Source of the DNA: Apiosordaria backusii
Lineage: Eukaryota; Ascomycota; Sordariomycetes; Sordariales; Lasiosphaeriaceae
Direction: 5' to 3'
NCBI GenBank assembly: GCA_030549205.1
Contig: JAUKTV010000004.1
Location: forward strand, 496,001-560,000
Length of the DNA: 64,000 nucleotides
Below are positions 20,430 through 32,514 of this stretch, one piece after another. Position numbers and translations under genes: made by a program. The notes below the pieces were generated by a model, which worked only from the letters and a program-made list of their open reading frames with translations, had not been told where the DNA came from and made no database searches. Position 1 is the first letter of the stretch. Each line of letters starts with the position of its first letter.

Positions 20430-23400
20430 ATGGAGGCTGGGGACTATGATACCAATACTTTGTTGATTGTAAGAGCACTGCGCATCTTCTTTGACCTCTT
20501 GAACCTGGGCTAACTGTATGGGACTTGACTCAGAACAACCTTTCTGCCGTTTCTTTTCGTATTTATGAGCCTATTGCGTCTCACGTTTACACTTTTAATG
20601 CTTCCGATGTCCACGATGCGCTGCGCAACGATGGCCACTTGGTATATATGGACAGTGTCCGCCATGGGATATGGTGCTTCTACCTCTCCACCGGAGACTC
20701 CAACATGTCGATAAATCCCGAGTCGCTTGGTCTGCGTGCGAGGATGGTAGTTTGCGGCTATACGCTGGGCCTTGTCGGAGAGGGGCACTTCAAGCCCATC
20801 GATTTGTTCAAGAGTCGCATGCCAGGGACAAACCCCATCAACACTCCGAGCAGCTCTTCCTCTACGGGATCTGGCTTGGATATGACGTTAAAAGGGTCGC
20901 AGTCTTTCAGCCTACCGACACCAACAGCAGTTGGAAACGTGGTTCTGGCTGATGTGAAGACTGCGCCGAGCCCCATGGGCGATGTCAAGGGCTACGCTTC
21001 AGTCCCTATTCCGGAGATCCATCGATACTTCATACAGGCCGTGTTATCATCCCTGACGACCTATTTTTGCCGCCAGATAGGTGCCATCGCGCTGAATCAG
21101 CGTGCTGTCCTCCTTCCACCCGAGGCTCTCAACATGGACGATGTCGCCTCTGTTTCAGCTCTAGCGACCTTTCGTGTCTACCTTACCACCATTGGATCAC
21201 TTGTTATATCGCTCAGTGTCTCTCTCTCCAGGAGCCTAGTCCCATGTACACGGCCCTTTCAAGGTAGCTTCATGCCCCCTAGCCCTGTTCTTGCCGCTCC
21301 CTTTGGAGCCTTTGGGTCCTTACAGGGAATTCTTGATACAGATAGCCAGGTGACCGAAAATGGGTTTGTTCAGTCCCCGGACACACAAATCGGTCGGTTA
21401 AGGTCCGGCCCGGGTGAGAGATTCTCTCAGTGGAAGACCCTGGTTTGCGAAGTGCTCAAACTGCATGGCATGTCTTCGGCGCTTCTCAACGGCTGTTCGT
21501 GGTTAAATGTACACTTTTCACAGAGAAAGCCCTATGAACATAGGCCCGACGGAAAAAATACGCCACTCGTCAGCTCGGGCCCCAATGCCCCGTGGCCGTC
21601 TGTCTTGTGTTTTCGAAGGGCAAGGATAGAACCGGTGAGCGATATTGCGTTCGACAGGGCCATGGCAGGGGACGATGCGGAACATGGCGATCCTCTGAGT
21701 ATGGTGAAGAGTTGGTGTCAGGGGTTTCCCAAACGGGAGGAGGATATGGCACAGAGGAAGAAGGACCGAGAAGCGGCCCTCCTTCGTGAGAAGGCTGACG
21801 CGGATGGGAGAAACATTCAGCTCAACGGCCACTCGCCAATGAACCCCCGACGGCCAAGCAATGGTGGGCCAGCTCTAATGGCAGCTGGCGTTATGTACCC
21901 AACGCCCCCAGATGGAGTTCAACCCACAGGAGTTATGCCTTTATTCGACATAGCGATGGTCAGCCCAGCGAATCATGCTCCACCAAATGTGGCGGCCGAT
22001 TTGGAAGTAACAATGCAGCAAGATGTTTCCATGGCGGACGGCTTCAGTGTTGGATGGGATGGTACAGAAACGAAGCCTGAACCAACAACGGCTGGGTTTA
22101 CAGAAGAGCATATGTACGGCGATTTGGACGAGGATATGTTTGGAGGCAATGAGCTCACGGATGCCGACTTCAACTTCTTCGACCAACCGCCAGATGGCCT
22201 CGACCTCGACACGCATCCAGTTGACGACATCGGACCTTCCATGAATCTGCAGTTAACCAATAATATAGGAGCTCACGAGCCAGGGCGATCTATACAAGGA
22301 ACAGACAGTCGAAAACCAGACCCTGGAAATATACAACCACAGTTTACCAAACCCGAATTGAAGCACGCCCGCAGTATACTCGCCGAAGAAAGCCGGCAAC
22401 AGACCAACACTCAAAATTTTAATCATAATTCGGCCGTGAGGATCAAGAGACAGACCAGTCCTTTTAACCCAGAAACTGTCTTCAAGAAAATCAGAGCCTC
22501 GCTTCACCCGATACCTCCATCATCACGCGCTGCTCCAAAAGGTGTGCCTCCACGGCGTCGCAGTGTGTATGACAAGGTTGAATTCAACCCCGCTCTTTCG
22601 CTCGATAGCGTTAAGTATCAAGCGAGCGGGCCATTCACATACCAGCCACCAACACTAAACAGCTATCTTCCAAATGACGGCCCCCTAACAACCGGTCGCC
22701 TCCTTGGATCTGCGAAACAACGCCGGAGCATCAAAGAGCTGCCGTTTGATCTTCTTGGCTTACAGAAGAGGACCAACGGAGCAGGTACTAGTCCAGCCAA
22801 ACGAGATGAGGCATTCTCAGATTCGGATGAAAGCAGCTTGGTGTCGGATGATGACACTGCAAGCAATGCTAGCGCACGTGCTTCTTCCCCAGCAAAATCC
22901 AGTATACTCAGAAGACGGCCCGATGATGATGTTATTTCCATGGCTGCCTCGTTCAAGGACCTGGAGAATTTTGCAGCAGAATCTCCTGGTTATTCACGAG
23001 CAGACCTGGCCCGCCTCTCTAGTTCCGAAGTTCCAGAGCTGTCTTTGACGAGGTGGTTTGCAGACCCAGAGCCGGTACCACTTCGTATCTCTGTGTCTGA
23101 CGATGATTTCATTACTGTCGCGCAGGTCCTTACCGAGCAAGCAGCAGGTGGAACCCTGAAACTGGAACCAGAAAGGCCATGCTCTGAGGTTCGGGATGTA
23201 CGCCGCGGCTTGGTGGACGCCATTCGGTATTCTATCCAGGGACTTCAAAGGGCACTGCCTCGAGCCCTGATGGGAGCTTCCGAATCTCACTTTCGATCCT
23301 TTGCCGAGGTTCAAGATGTACCATTGCTGGTTCAGCCAGTACAGCCACAAAGTCGGGTGCAATTGAGACCGACTGATGTAGGCAAGCCGGCATTTCAGAT

Positions 23401-25063
23401 GCTCCCGGTACCTCATATTGAGGTTCGTCGCAACAACGTTCAGCTAGCGCTGCTACCTTCAGCCGTTCCTTTTTGGGAGAGCCTGGGTCTTGGGCCGGCA
23501 CAAGGTGCCAAAGACATTGTCTCTGTCTGTGTGTTCCCCCATGAGGAAGGCATGCGGGACAATGCCACCGTTTTCTTGGAAAGGATGCGAAGTACGTACG
23601 AGTCGATGAATCTTGGAGCTTTTGGCAAACTGCCCACCACCGCAAGTATTATGGATGGGCTTGTCTCGGTCTCGCTCGACCAGGGTTTTGTTTCTCCTGG
23701 ATTGCATCTATCCAGACCTCATTCAGTATACACCGACCACATGGCCAATTTGGCTCTATCTCTGGCCAACGTCCCCATGACAGAGAAGAACTTTGTCGTT
23801 TATTTTGCATACCTGCCAGAAAACCCCACGTCTATCGTGGATTCTTGTTGCGCATTTCAGGAGCTTTTTGAGCATTATAAGCGTTGCATGCTTGACAGGA
23901 AAAAGCAGATTCTCAACGAGTTGGTTCTCCAGCTCATCCCGCTCAACCTCATGGCCTCGGACACCTCAATGGTTGTCCTACCCACTTCGGAGTGCATGAG
24001 GCTCTGCATCGAAACATACGACCGCTGTACCCTATTTGGAGGCCCAATGCCAGCACCGGCCATCGTCCTTGAAAGCGCCCTCCCTCGCGAGATCTCATTC
24101 AGGCTCTCCCCTACCCCCTCCCCCGGCGTCCTCCACGAAAACAGCCACATGCACATCGCCTACGCCCAGAGCACCGACGAGCGCTGGGTCACGGCCGCGT
24201 GGACCGACAACCGCGGAAGCAAGCAAATGACGGCCTCCTACTGCCTCGGCCGGAGGCACAAACCCCTAACCCGGAACCTAAGCGAGGTCATCTCGGAAAT
24301 CTGGGACACCACTTATGACCTTGTGTCATCATGTAAAGTCCACTGGCGGATAATCGTCACCAAATCCGGCACGATGGACCCGTTCGAAGCAGAGCTGTGG
24401 ATCGCAAAGGCGCAGGATGAACACCGGATCGGCGTCAACTTGGTGCTGATGACTGTCGACACGAACCCTTCGTTGCAGCTGATCCCGCCAGCGGTGAAAA
24501 TCCCGGCTTCGGCCCCGGCGGCGTTTTACACGACGCCTGTCTCGACGCCTCAGCCGTTGTCAGTCCTCTCCCCGGACCAGTCCAACAACCCGCCCACCCC
24601 TATGGGAGGTGTAACGACACCTATCGACACCACATCTCAACCCGACCTTGCCACCTCTTCTGATCAAAACTACGACAAGACGCTCATCGACGTCACTGAT
24701 TTGACTCACTCCGTTGTTATTTCCCACCGGCTCAACAATTCTTTGAGTCTGACAGATCTAAACCCGTGTTTAGCGTCGGGTTACTTGGTCAAGAGGTCCG
24801 GCCCCAGGCCGGAGGACCCGCCGGCGGTGATGGAGGTGAACGTGGTTTGGTTTGACAGCTCGAGGCTGATGGTCAATGTCGCGGCGCCGCACGAGCAGTT
24901 GCTGAGGGAGGTGATGGGGCATTTTAGGGGTCTGGGGACGCTGGCTAGGGCGAGGGGATTGGTGGTGGGTGGTGGTGGTGATAGTAAGGAGGGGGCGGAT
25001 GTTAGGCCTTGGCATGTGGGTGTTGTTGAACGGGGGGTGAGGGTGTTGGGGTTGTTGATGTAG
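20430..25063 (+). CDS. SSN2: Mediator complex subunit 13 (kinase module)
   Basis: MED13 links the CDK8 kinase module (CDK8, cyclin C, MED12, MED13) to core Mediator and mostly represses RNA polymerase II transcription. Exon 1 is 20430-20468 (MEAGDYDTNTLLI) and exon 2 is 20534-25063, joined across a 65-nt GTAAGA..CAG intron with a GCTAAC branch site, giving 1522 aa. The N-terminal domain begins NNLSAVSFRIYEP, the signature of fungal MED13. A long disordered Ser/Pro/Asp-rich centre spans about 400-850. The C-terminal MID/PIWI-like half contains DSCCAFQELFEHYKRCMLDR, TASYCLGRRHKPLTRNLSEV and WRIIVTKSGTMDPFEAELW. It closes with VVWFDSSRLMVNVAAPHEQL and a final RPWHVGVVERGVR. Length and order agree with the family. 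The gene symbol follows the yeast name. Confidence 0.94.
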
Positions 25064-25621
25064 CTACCCGGATGATTGTTTTGGAGTATGTTGTTACACT
25101 TAGGGTGGCAAGGGAGTGTACGTATCTATGTGTGTATGTGATGGTCGAGGGTCTTCTTTTTCTTTTGTTTATTACTAGGATTCGAAATGGCGCGTTAAGG
25201 AATATGGGGTTTTGTTTAAATTGTTTTTCAGCCTGAAGAGATTTTGGGAGTTTTGGGGGAAGAAAGTGTGTGTGTGCATTGTTTGTTTCAAGAGAGAGAG
25301 AGAGAAAGAGAGTTGTGATGGGATGGATACCACAACTTGTAGGATATATATATCCCACAACTGCATATACCAATGAATAAGCGGAAAGGTTAGCGAAGAA
25401 CAAGTTGGCGAGTACAGACTGCATACACAAGTCAAAGTTGGTTTCAAGAGTGTCTATTCCATGCCCATCTACGGATACCACCTGATATCGCTAGAATCCT
25501 CCGTCCATCTATCAAACGCCCTTGCTTTCTATCTCGATCTAACCGCAGAACAAAACAGAGCAAGAAAATTGCCGCCCTTATATTACCTACATCACCCCGT
25601 CATATTCGCCCCACCACCTTT
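25064..25621. other. Convergent 3' region between MED13 and MTAP
   Basis: This 558-bp stretch separates the stop codons of convergent genes. It holds a purine-rich (AG)n tract at about 25290-25310 and a TG-rich stretch near 25265. Both 3' UTRs should be here. No gene is seen. Confidence 0.5.
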
Positions 25622-26655
25622 TCAGTTCTCCCAGAAACCAGGAAACAAAAACTCCACCTTCTTCACCGCCTCGGGATCCCTCCCCTCAGGCTTGGTCATA
25701 AACTTGACCGCCCCCTGCGCGCTCCCCTCCCAGTGCTTGGCCAGCACCAAATCGCTATTCTCCTGCTTGCACAGCTCATCCAGCACCGCGCCCACAAGGT
25801 GCTTGGCGTTCTCGCTGTTGGCAGCCATGTACTTCATCACCATGGCCACATCGACGTCCTCCCCCTCGGTGTTCCTCCAGCAGTCGTAATCCGTAGCCAT
25901 GCAAATCATCTGGTAGGCCAACTCGGCCTCCCTCGCGAGCTTGGCTTCGGGGAGCGCAGACATGTTGATGACGGACCCGCCCCAGGCGCGGTACATGTTG
26001 CTCTCGGCCCTCGTGGAGAACTGGGGGCCCTCCATGCAGACTACCGTCCCCGTCTTGTGCAAGACGACTCCGTCGCCCTTCATGGCTGCGGCGCACCTTT
26101 GCACGATGGCGGAGAGCTTGGCGTCGAAGGGGTCGGCGAAGCCTACGTGGCCGACTACGCCGCCTTCGAAATAGGTGAAGGGGCGGATGCCCTTGGTGCG
26201 GTCGATGATTTGGTCTGGGACGACGAAGTCCATGGGCTTGATCTCTTCGCGGAGGGAGCCGACGGCGGAGAAGGCGATGACGGTGCGGACGCCGAGGGAG
26301 CGGAGGGCGGCGATGTTGGCGCGGGCGGGGACTTCGTGGGGGGCGATTTGGTGGTAAGCGCCGTGGCGGGCGAGGAAGGCAATGGGGACGCCGGAGTGCT
26401 CGATTATGAGGATAGGGGAGGAGGGGGTGCCCCAGGGGGTGGTGGGGGTGAGGGAGGCGACGGGGACGAAGCCGGGGATTTGGGAGAGGCCTGTTCCGCC
26501 GATGACGGCGATGTGGACCGGGCCTATAAGGAGGAGACATAATGTTAGTGATTTGGAGGTTAGGAGGGGGGTAATTGGACAAGGCGCATCCTCTGTCGCA
26601 TTGGAAAGGGGAGATACGTACGGTCAAAGGTGTTCGGGAGGGCGGAGGCGGTCAT
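25622..26655 (-). CDS. S-methyl-5'-thioadenosine phosphorylase
   Basis: MTAP cleaves 5'-methylthioadenosine, a by-product of polyamine synthesis, to adenine and methylthioribose-1-phosphate, the first step of methionine salvage. Exon 1 is 26655-26622 (34 nt, MTASALPNTFD) and exon 2 is 26523-25622, joined across a GTACGT..TAG intron to give 311 aa. The PNP-family MTAP motifs are clear: VIGGTGLSQIPGF with the phosphate loop, ARHG followed by HEVPARANIAAL, SAVGSLREEIKP, VCMEGPQFSTRAESNMYR, and WGGSVINMSALPEAKLAREAE followed by MATDYDCW. The final region HWEGSAQGAVKFMTKPEGRDPEAV resembles fungal orthologues. Length is usual. It is divergent from the ataxin-10-like gene. The yeast orthologue is MEU1. 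Confidence 0.96.
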
Positions 26656-27196
26656 GATGGCGGATGGGGCGGATTAGGCGCTGGATAGACAGATCTAGAT
26701 ATTGGAAGGAAAAGAAAACGAAACCACACCGCTTCCCGGTAGAAAACAAGAATGCGCGCGAGATATTTGGTATTTGTAAGGCCACCGCAGAGCCAAAGAC
26801 ACCCTCCTCCAACAATTTATGGCGGGGCTCCTCTTGCGAATTTTACCCCGCCGTTGGAGGGACGTTGTGCTGACCCCTGTCTGACAGGGGTCCTCGGCTG
26901 GCGCTAGGAGCGGAATTGGCTTAGCGCGGAAGGCCAATTTCGAGCAATTGAGGGTCGTGGGTTTGGGTTGAGCTACTCAACTTTGATCAGATTGTAGCAG
27001 GTACCCAGCAAAATTCATTGGAGCAATCCGGCTTTTTATACTCTAACTATTCGTCTCGATACTACGTATACAGTATCGCGGTGGAACACCATCCATTTGA
27101 AGTAGTTTCAGCCTTTAGGTTTCAAGGAATATTCTACTACAACAAACCTCGAACTGCTGCCTCGGCTTGGCTCAATCGTCTCTCACAACCGCAAAT
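26656..27196. promoter_or_regulatory. Divergent MTAP/ataxin-10-like promoter region
   Basis: This 541-bp stretch is shared upstream DNA for two divergent genes. It contains two nested inverted repeats: GGCGGGG at 26821-26827 paired with CCCCGCC at 26846-26852, and a perfect 21-bp palindrome at 26872-26892. No reading frame of note is seen. Confidence 0.5.
26872..26892. promoter_or_regulatory. Perfect 21-bp palindrome
   Basis: The arms GACCCCTGTC and GACAGGGGTC flank a single central T. The site lies about 215 bp upstream of the MTAP start and 305 bp upstream of the ataxin-10-like start. The symmetry suggests a site for a dimeric regulator, though a hairpin in RNA is also possible. The protein that might bind is not known. 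Confidence 0.4.
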
Positions 27197-30100
27197 ATGG
27201 CGTCGACTCCATCGCTTGCCGACCTAGAACCTTTACCGAGAAACAGCAATGGCCGTCGACCGCTGAGTATCGAGGAGGTGTGCTTCACCTCGGCCATGAC
27301 TTGCTTCGAGGGGCTACTCAAGTTGGATCCTGCCATCGGGTCAAGGACGATGTTTTATGTCCTCAAGTTTATCGCGCGAACCTTGGAAAAGACTCATGCC
27401 CTTAAGGATGTCAGGTACTTAATTTTCACTCCATGATTTGATATCAACGTATTCTGACATGATTCCAGAGAAAACCTGTCAAAAAGCGTCGAAGTCTGGA
27501 TATGGTTAACCAGAGTCTTTGCCGCTGCCATCCCCAGTTTGACCACACGCTCCATCGGACCACTGGCCAGTTTGAATGATCCAGACAAAGGTGTCACTCC
27601 TCAGGAGAGTACGACACTTATCACTAAGAACTACCAGTCACTGAGAGATGACCTTCAGTTATTGATTAAGTTGATGCATATCGCTAGGAATCTCTTGGTC
27701 GTACCTGAGCCGGAAATCCCACAAGACTTATGTGCTGCCGCTCAGTTTGACCAAATGCTGTATCAGACCATTATTTTATGTGTCAATGTTACTAGCAAGG
27801 CGTACGATGGCGATATCTTGGAAGAGGGCGCTCGCTTGAAACTTAGTGAGATCACAGAGCTTTGTAAGTTATTCTGATTCACAATCCAGAACATCGCCGC
27901 TAACTCAAGGACAGACAAGAAGCTGTTGGTGACATGCTTACAACAAGCTCACAACTGGATTGCCAAGAACGACCGGAACAAGATGTCATTCTGGTCGACT
28001 GTGCTTTTCGACGAGGACGCCATGGAGGAGAGCAATCTCTATGGAGAGTTTCGGCCAGACGTCGCGAAGACCCAAGTTCAAAATTGGTACGAGCGAAACT
28101 CTCGATTTTGCCCAAAGGCACGACAACTCCTCATCGAGTATGAAGAAACTGTGGCACGTCATGGACTATCACCAGGACATCTGCCTTGCATCTCACCACT
28201 GGCCTGGAATTGGCTGCCAGAAGGCTCGGTGAGGGCTCGCGCAGATGATACATCAGAGAACACAAAGATCACCCCCCAGTGGAAAGATGATGAGCCGGAC
28301 AAATTCAAGCAAGACCAGGCCTACGGTCGGGTATCACGAGAGGTTGATACGTGGTGGCTGAAGATCCGTGATCCTAACTACGACGACTGGGTAGTTCCCA
28401 TGCCCACGGTTGAGTTTGCACAGCAGAGAACAGAAAACTGCAAAGCCAACTTGGTTAACCGGTATGCACACACCTACCGAACAGAGGAACAGGAAGTCGA
28501 GGACTCGGTGCATTCTGCCGAAGGAGCGCCAGTACCCGAAGGATCCGGTGAGCACGAGACCAAGGAGGGCGGTCATTACGCCCATGACTACAATGACGAC
28601 ATGATTGAGGAGGAGGACATCGATGATGATGAGTCGTACGGCGAAGGCCCTATGAGTGGTCTTCTGACTGAGGTGCCCAACATCTTGGATCCTAAGCAGA
28701 TCGAGGCGCTTCACATGATTGTCAAGTCGTGTATTCTCGATAATGCCGGCCTCGCGCTTAGCCGAGCAGGGGAGAACCTCCAGAAGACCAGGTGCAGGAT
28801 GTTCCTCGCCCTAGAATGCGGACGGAGCTTACTTCGGGAGATACTCGTCTTCATCGCTGTGTGGGAGAAATCGGAGCAATCGCTCATTTTCCAGCTCACC
28901 ACCCAAATCGTGGAGGCGATCCACCATAGCGCCCTGATTCCCTACGCGTGGCAGTCGTTAAGGATTCCCAAGGACATAATCTCCCCTGCCCAGACAGTCT
29001 TGTTGCGGCTTGTCAACAACATGTTCCGGGCTCGGAATACCGACCCACCAAAACCGGAGTCTAAGGAACACCTTCGAGATGTCAAGCTTCTGCATTTCTT
29101 GTTTATTCAGTTCCGCAGTCGCATCGTTCCGGAATGCGCAGCCTTGATGCATCTTCAGGCGCAAATCAGGAACGGGTTGTGCGACCCATCTGACTGTCCT
29201 GTCGATAGCTGGGATATGGAGCGTGCCAAGGATGGGCTTACACAATTCCTGGAGCTCTTGACGACGGTGAATGAGTTGCAAGAAACAAGACAGTATCTCA
29301 TTGAGTGGGAGGCGTCCTACGAACTGATTGTTCTGCTCAAGGGGCTCGAGGCTGGTGTCGAAAAGGCAACCATGGTTCAACCTGTCCCGGCTCGTTCTGC
29401 CCAACGTCAACAACACGATACTGGTGATGACCACGATCATGGTTACGATTCCGAGGACCACCCCCTTGCTCCTCCTCCACCGCTGCAAGAACCGGCGCAC
29501 AAATTCCCATGGGCTGGCGTAAAAGGCCTGATCCTCCATATTCTGGCAGGCCTCCTTCAACCGCCTAATGGGCGCAACAGTCCCGGTAACCCAGAAGTCC
29601 AAGACCAAATCCTCCGCCACAATGGTCTAGTCAGCTTACTCAACTGCTGCGTGTACGACGATCACAACCGATTTGCAAGGGAGCGTGTTCAGATCTGTCT
29701 TAAGTGGCTGATGGATGGATCAAACGCTGCCAACAAATTCTTGCGGGACCTGGTCGCTATGAACCCCCAGCCATCCGCACAACAAGCACAACAGGCGGCT
29801 CATCAGGCTGCTCAGCAGGCCCAACAGGCGGCTGCTACTTCGCTCAGAGTCGACGGGATCCCGGGGGAAGTCAGGGTTAGAATCCGTCAACCAGATGAGC
29901 CCGCCCCACCTCGACCGAACCTCAACACGGTTCACTCACCGTCTAACCGGTCTCTCCCTCCTCTCACGGCGACGAATGCTGGCCCGGGGAATCCTGGGGG
30001 GCCGACGCACGGTCCAGTGACTGCGGTGGTTGAGATTGAAGTGGACGAGAATGGGGAGATTGATAGGGATAGTTTGAGGGAGCATATTTTGCCGCCTATT

Positions 30101-30358
30101 AGGCATCAGCCACCGACTTTTGGGGAAGGGCCGTCGAGGAATAGGCCGGAGGAGTTGCTTAGGAATATCATGAATCTGGCGGGTGAGCAGGCTGCGGCTC
30201 TGGGAGAAGCGGGTGCTGCGATGGCGGGTCCCAGGAATAGGTCGGAGGAGCTGCTGAGGGATATTATCACCTTGGCGGATGAGGCGGCTAGGTTGGCGAT
30301 GAGTAGCAGGCCGGGGGCGGAGGGGGATGAGACGGAGGAAGAGGATGATTTTATGTGA
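27197..30358 (+). CDS. Ataxin-10 homologue domain protein (CTR86-like)
   Basis: Exons 27197-27414, 27469-27863 and 27915-30358 join to 1018 aa, with GTACTT..CAG and GTAAGT..CAG introns in matching phase. The protein is all-helical in its first 700 residues. The segment FPWAGVKGLILHILAGLL, then NPEVQDQILRHNGLVSLLNCC and VYDDHNRFARERVQICLKWL, resembles the C-terminal domain of ataxin-10 homologues. These are armadillo-like proteins such as yeast CTR86. A strongly acidic stretch (about 410-440, MIEEEDIDDDESYGEG) separates two helical parts. The C-terminus is Gln/Ala-rich (QQAQQAAHQAAQQAQQAA), then Pro-rich, and ends with a duplicated helix, RNRPEELLRNIMNLAGEQAA and RNRSEELLRDIITLADEAA. The cellular role is not known; the assignment rests on the one conserved domain. 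Confidence 0.72.
30137..30289 (+). repeat. Tandem 96-nt coding duplication
   Basis: Two units, starting at 30137 and 30233, encode RNRPEELLRNIMNLAGEQAA and RNRSEELLRDIITLADEAA near the end of the ataxin-10-like protein. Each forms an amphipathic helix. The 96-nt period keeps the frame, so this is a protein-level repeat. Confidence 0.7.
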
Positions 30359-31324
30359 GGAGGGGGAGAGCGGGTAAGCAAAGGGGTAGATAAACAGGGT
30401 GGGTAAAATTGGATTAGGGGTCCTGGCTGAATGGAGTATAGAGCGGTTAAAAAGCATTAGCAGCGTTTGGAATTACTGACCATGTTACCTATAAAGTTTG
30501 AACGAGCGATGTAAATATGTACAGTTGAGCGTATCTGCCTTTGATGGTCGGTAGATTTCTCCTGCCAGTTCAAGTTGAGCAGAGTATCGCTTGTGAGATT
30601 ATATCGAAGGGATAGCGTCGCGCTGTGGTAACGAACAGAGTGGGCAAGATATCTACATCGGGACTGTGAAGACTCGACATCAGAGTGGTGAGCGGCTGTT
30701 CCAGATCGAGACAAGCTTTCGCAAGTGGTTTGAACGGGAGACGCAATCTGACAAGGTCGTCTGTTCCATTCGTGTTGTGGACGGCAGCTGTTCCGAAAGC
30801 TTCTCTTGCTCTTGAATAGTCTCTCACACTCTGATTTTTGTGTGATTTGCTCATGATGATGTCACTTTCTTTTTGAACTGTTTATCTGTCTTACCCGACT
30901 GAACATGAACATGAGCGAGCAGCTGAGACCATGTCAATATGAACCAAGGCACATATACAGAAACATCAATTAAAGAAACCAATTTGCTCAAGGACACTAT
31001 CATAACAAATTAAACCTGGAAAATATGGCAAATTGAGGGTGGTGAAGTGGTGAAGGCTGTAAAGGGGCTTATATAATCATCGACCAACCGGCCGGAGAGC
31101 CCCCACCATTATCGCCGTGCATGCTTGTTCAGCCGTCCCTCAGCTGCATGATAGCTCTAGCTCCTTGTAACACAGGTCCCAACTCACATAAGAGAGAGCT
31201 ACAGCACTGTCAATCTGTTGATTTCCTCATTCTGTTTCACGCAACCTACCCTTTTACCCCCTTTTGACCCCTTATCCCTCCCCAATCAACTCCCGCCTCA
31301 TTTTCTCATAGCTATTTCCCCAAA
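30359..31324. other. 1.0-kb intergenic region
   Basis: This is the 3' flank of the ataxin-10-like gene followed by the cupin gene promoter. A CT-rich leader with TTTTACCCCCTTTTGACCCC precedes 31325. One minus-strand frame of 94 codons with an ATG (30570-30854) shows no recognisable domain and is not called. Confidence 0.4.
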
Positions 31325-31956
31325 ATGCCCACCCGCGGCCCCGTCCCAGTCAACCTCTGCACCTCCTCCCATGCCGAAACCCTCCAAGTCGGGCCCCTAA
31401 CAGTCAAAATCTTTGAAGACGGCACCAACACCCAAAACCGGGTGTCTAGCATCACCATCACCCTTCCCCCGGAACCTCCGGACCGCCGATGCACTGGCAC
31501 AGATTTCACGACGAGCTGTTTTTTGTTATAAGGGGAAAGATCGTGTTTGTTACGCCCGAGGGGGAGGTGGAGGCGAAGGTGGGGGACTTGATGACGGTGC
31601 CTCCAGGGGCGGTGCATACGTTTAGGAATGGGAGCGATGGGGAGGAGGCGGAGTGTTATATGACTGCTACGCCGGGGTATTATGTTGATTGTGAGTATTT
31701 TCTTTCATGATGCAGGTGGTGAGAAAGGAGTTGTGAAGGGGGAAGGAGAAGAAATGAAGGAGATGTTAATGAGAGTGTGAACAGATTTTAGGATGCTGGC
31801 TAAGGCTACGGGGGAGGGGAGGAAGTTGGGGAAGGAGGAGACGGGGCATTTGGTGAGCTTATCTTTTGGGGTTTGTTTATTCAGAGTGGCACTGACTGAC
31901 GATGTTAGATGGCGCTTTTTGGGACGTTTCCGCCTGATGTTGAGAGTGAGCCTTAG
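31325..31956 (+). CDS. Cupin-2 barrel protein, frameshifted
   Basis: This is a small single-domain cupin of unknown substrate. Three exons are evident: 31325-31690, 31785-31852 and 31909-31956 (introns GTGAGT..CAG and GTGAGC..TAG, phases consistent). The product would be about 160 aa. The metal-site motif is HWHRFHDELFFVIRG and the second cupin motif GDLMTVPPGAVHTFRN. The ending LMALFGTFPPDVESEP is intact. The frame breaks within exon 1: codons up to about 31466 (SSITITLPP) are in one frame, and from about 31471 the domain continues one base out of register. The break is in or beside the run of five C at 31466-31470. Everything else is clean, so either one C is missing through sequencing error or the gene is a very recent pseudogene. 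A truncated product from the ATG at 31489 would lack the first strands. Confidence 0.75.
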
Positions 31957-32514
31957 GAAAAGGGCTTTTCAGGAGTGGGCGGGAAGGTGTGATCGCTTTT
32001 AGGGGTGATAAATATATAAGCCGTTAGGTTTTCAAGGCCAGGCAGGATTGAAAGGTTGAAAGAGCGGCAGGTAGTTTCTGCGCAAGATTATTGGGGTTTG
32101 TCAGCTGTGGCTTGACTTTGTTGTGGCCCATCTTGAGTGAGCGGCATGTGAAACGAAAGCTCAGGGATGGGACATACAGGCAAATGCACTCTAGAAAGTG
32201 ACATAACTCGTCAAGAGAAAATGAAGATAGGCTACAAGATAAAAGTAAATTGAACTACAAACAATGAAGCATAATTCGCCATGGTTGGTTTGGCCCCCAT
32301 CGCTCGATCAATGCCTAGCAGGGCCGTTGTTGCGCCGACCTACAACAGTCAGCTCACGATATTTCGGCGGCTCTCGGCTAGAATACTCCTTTACAACCTC
32401 ATGGTTACCTAAAATCTCAAGTTAAGCAATTTTTGGGATGCTTTGTCCAAACATTGTTGAAAATGGACGTATCATTTACTTCAACCTCAAGTGCCTGGGG
32501 ATAAGAAGCCAAAC
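31957..32514. other. 0.56-kb intergenic region
   Basis: This lies between two genes on the same strand. It is A/T-rich and I see nothing that supports a gene or RNA. It should carry the cupin terminator and the next promoter. Confidence 0.4.

Noticed and set aside
25733..26542. 269-codon plus-strand frame opposite MTAP
   Set aside because: It is the antisense of a strongly biased MTAP exon, with Gly/Ala/Val/Asp composition and no domain.
30570..30854. 94-codon minus-strand frame with a true ATG
   Set aside because: It has no domain, sits in 3' flanking DNA and there is no clear splice site or codon bias. It could be real but the sequence alone does not support it.
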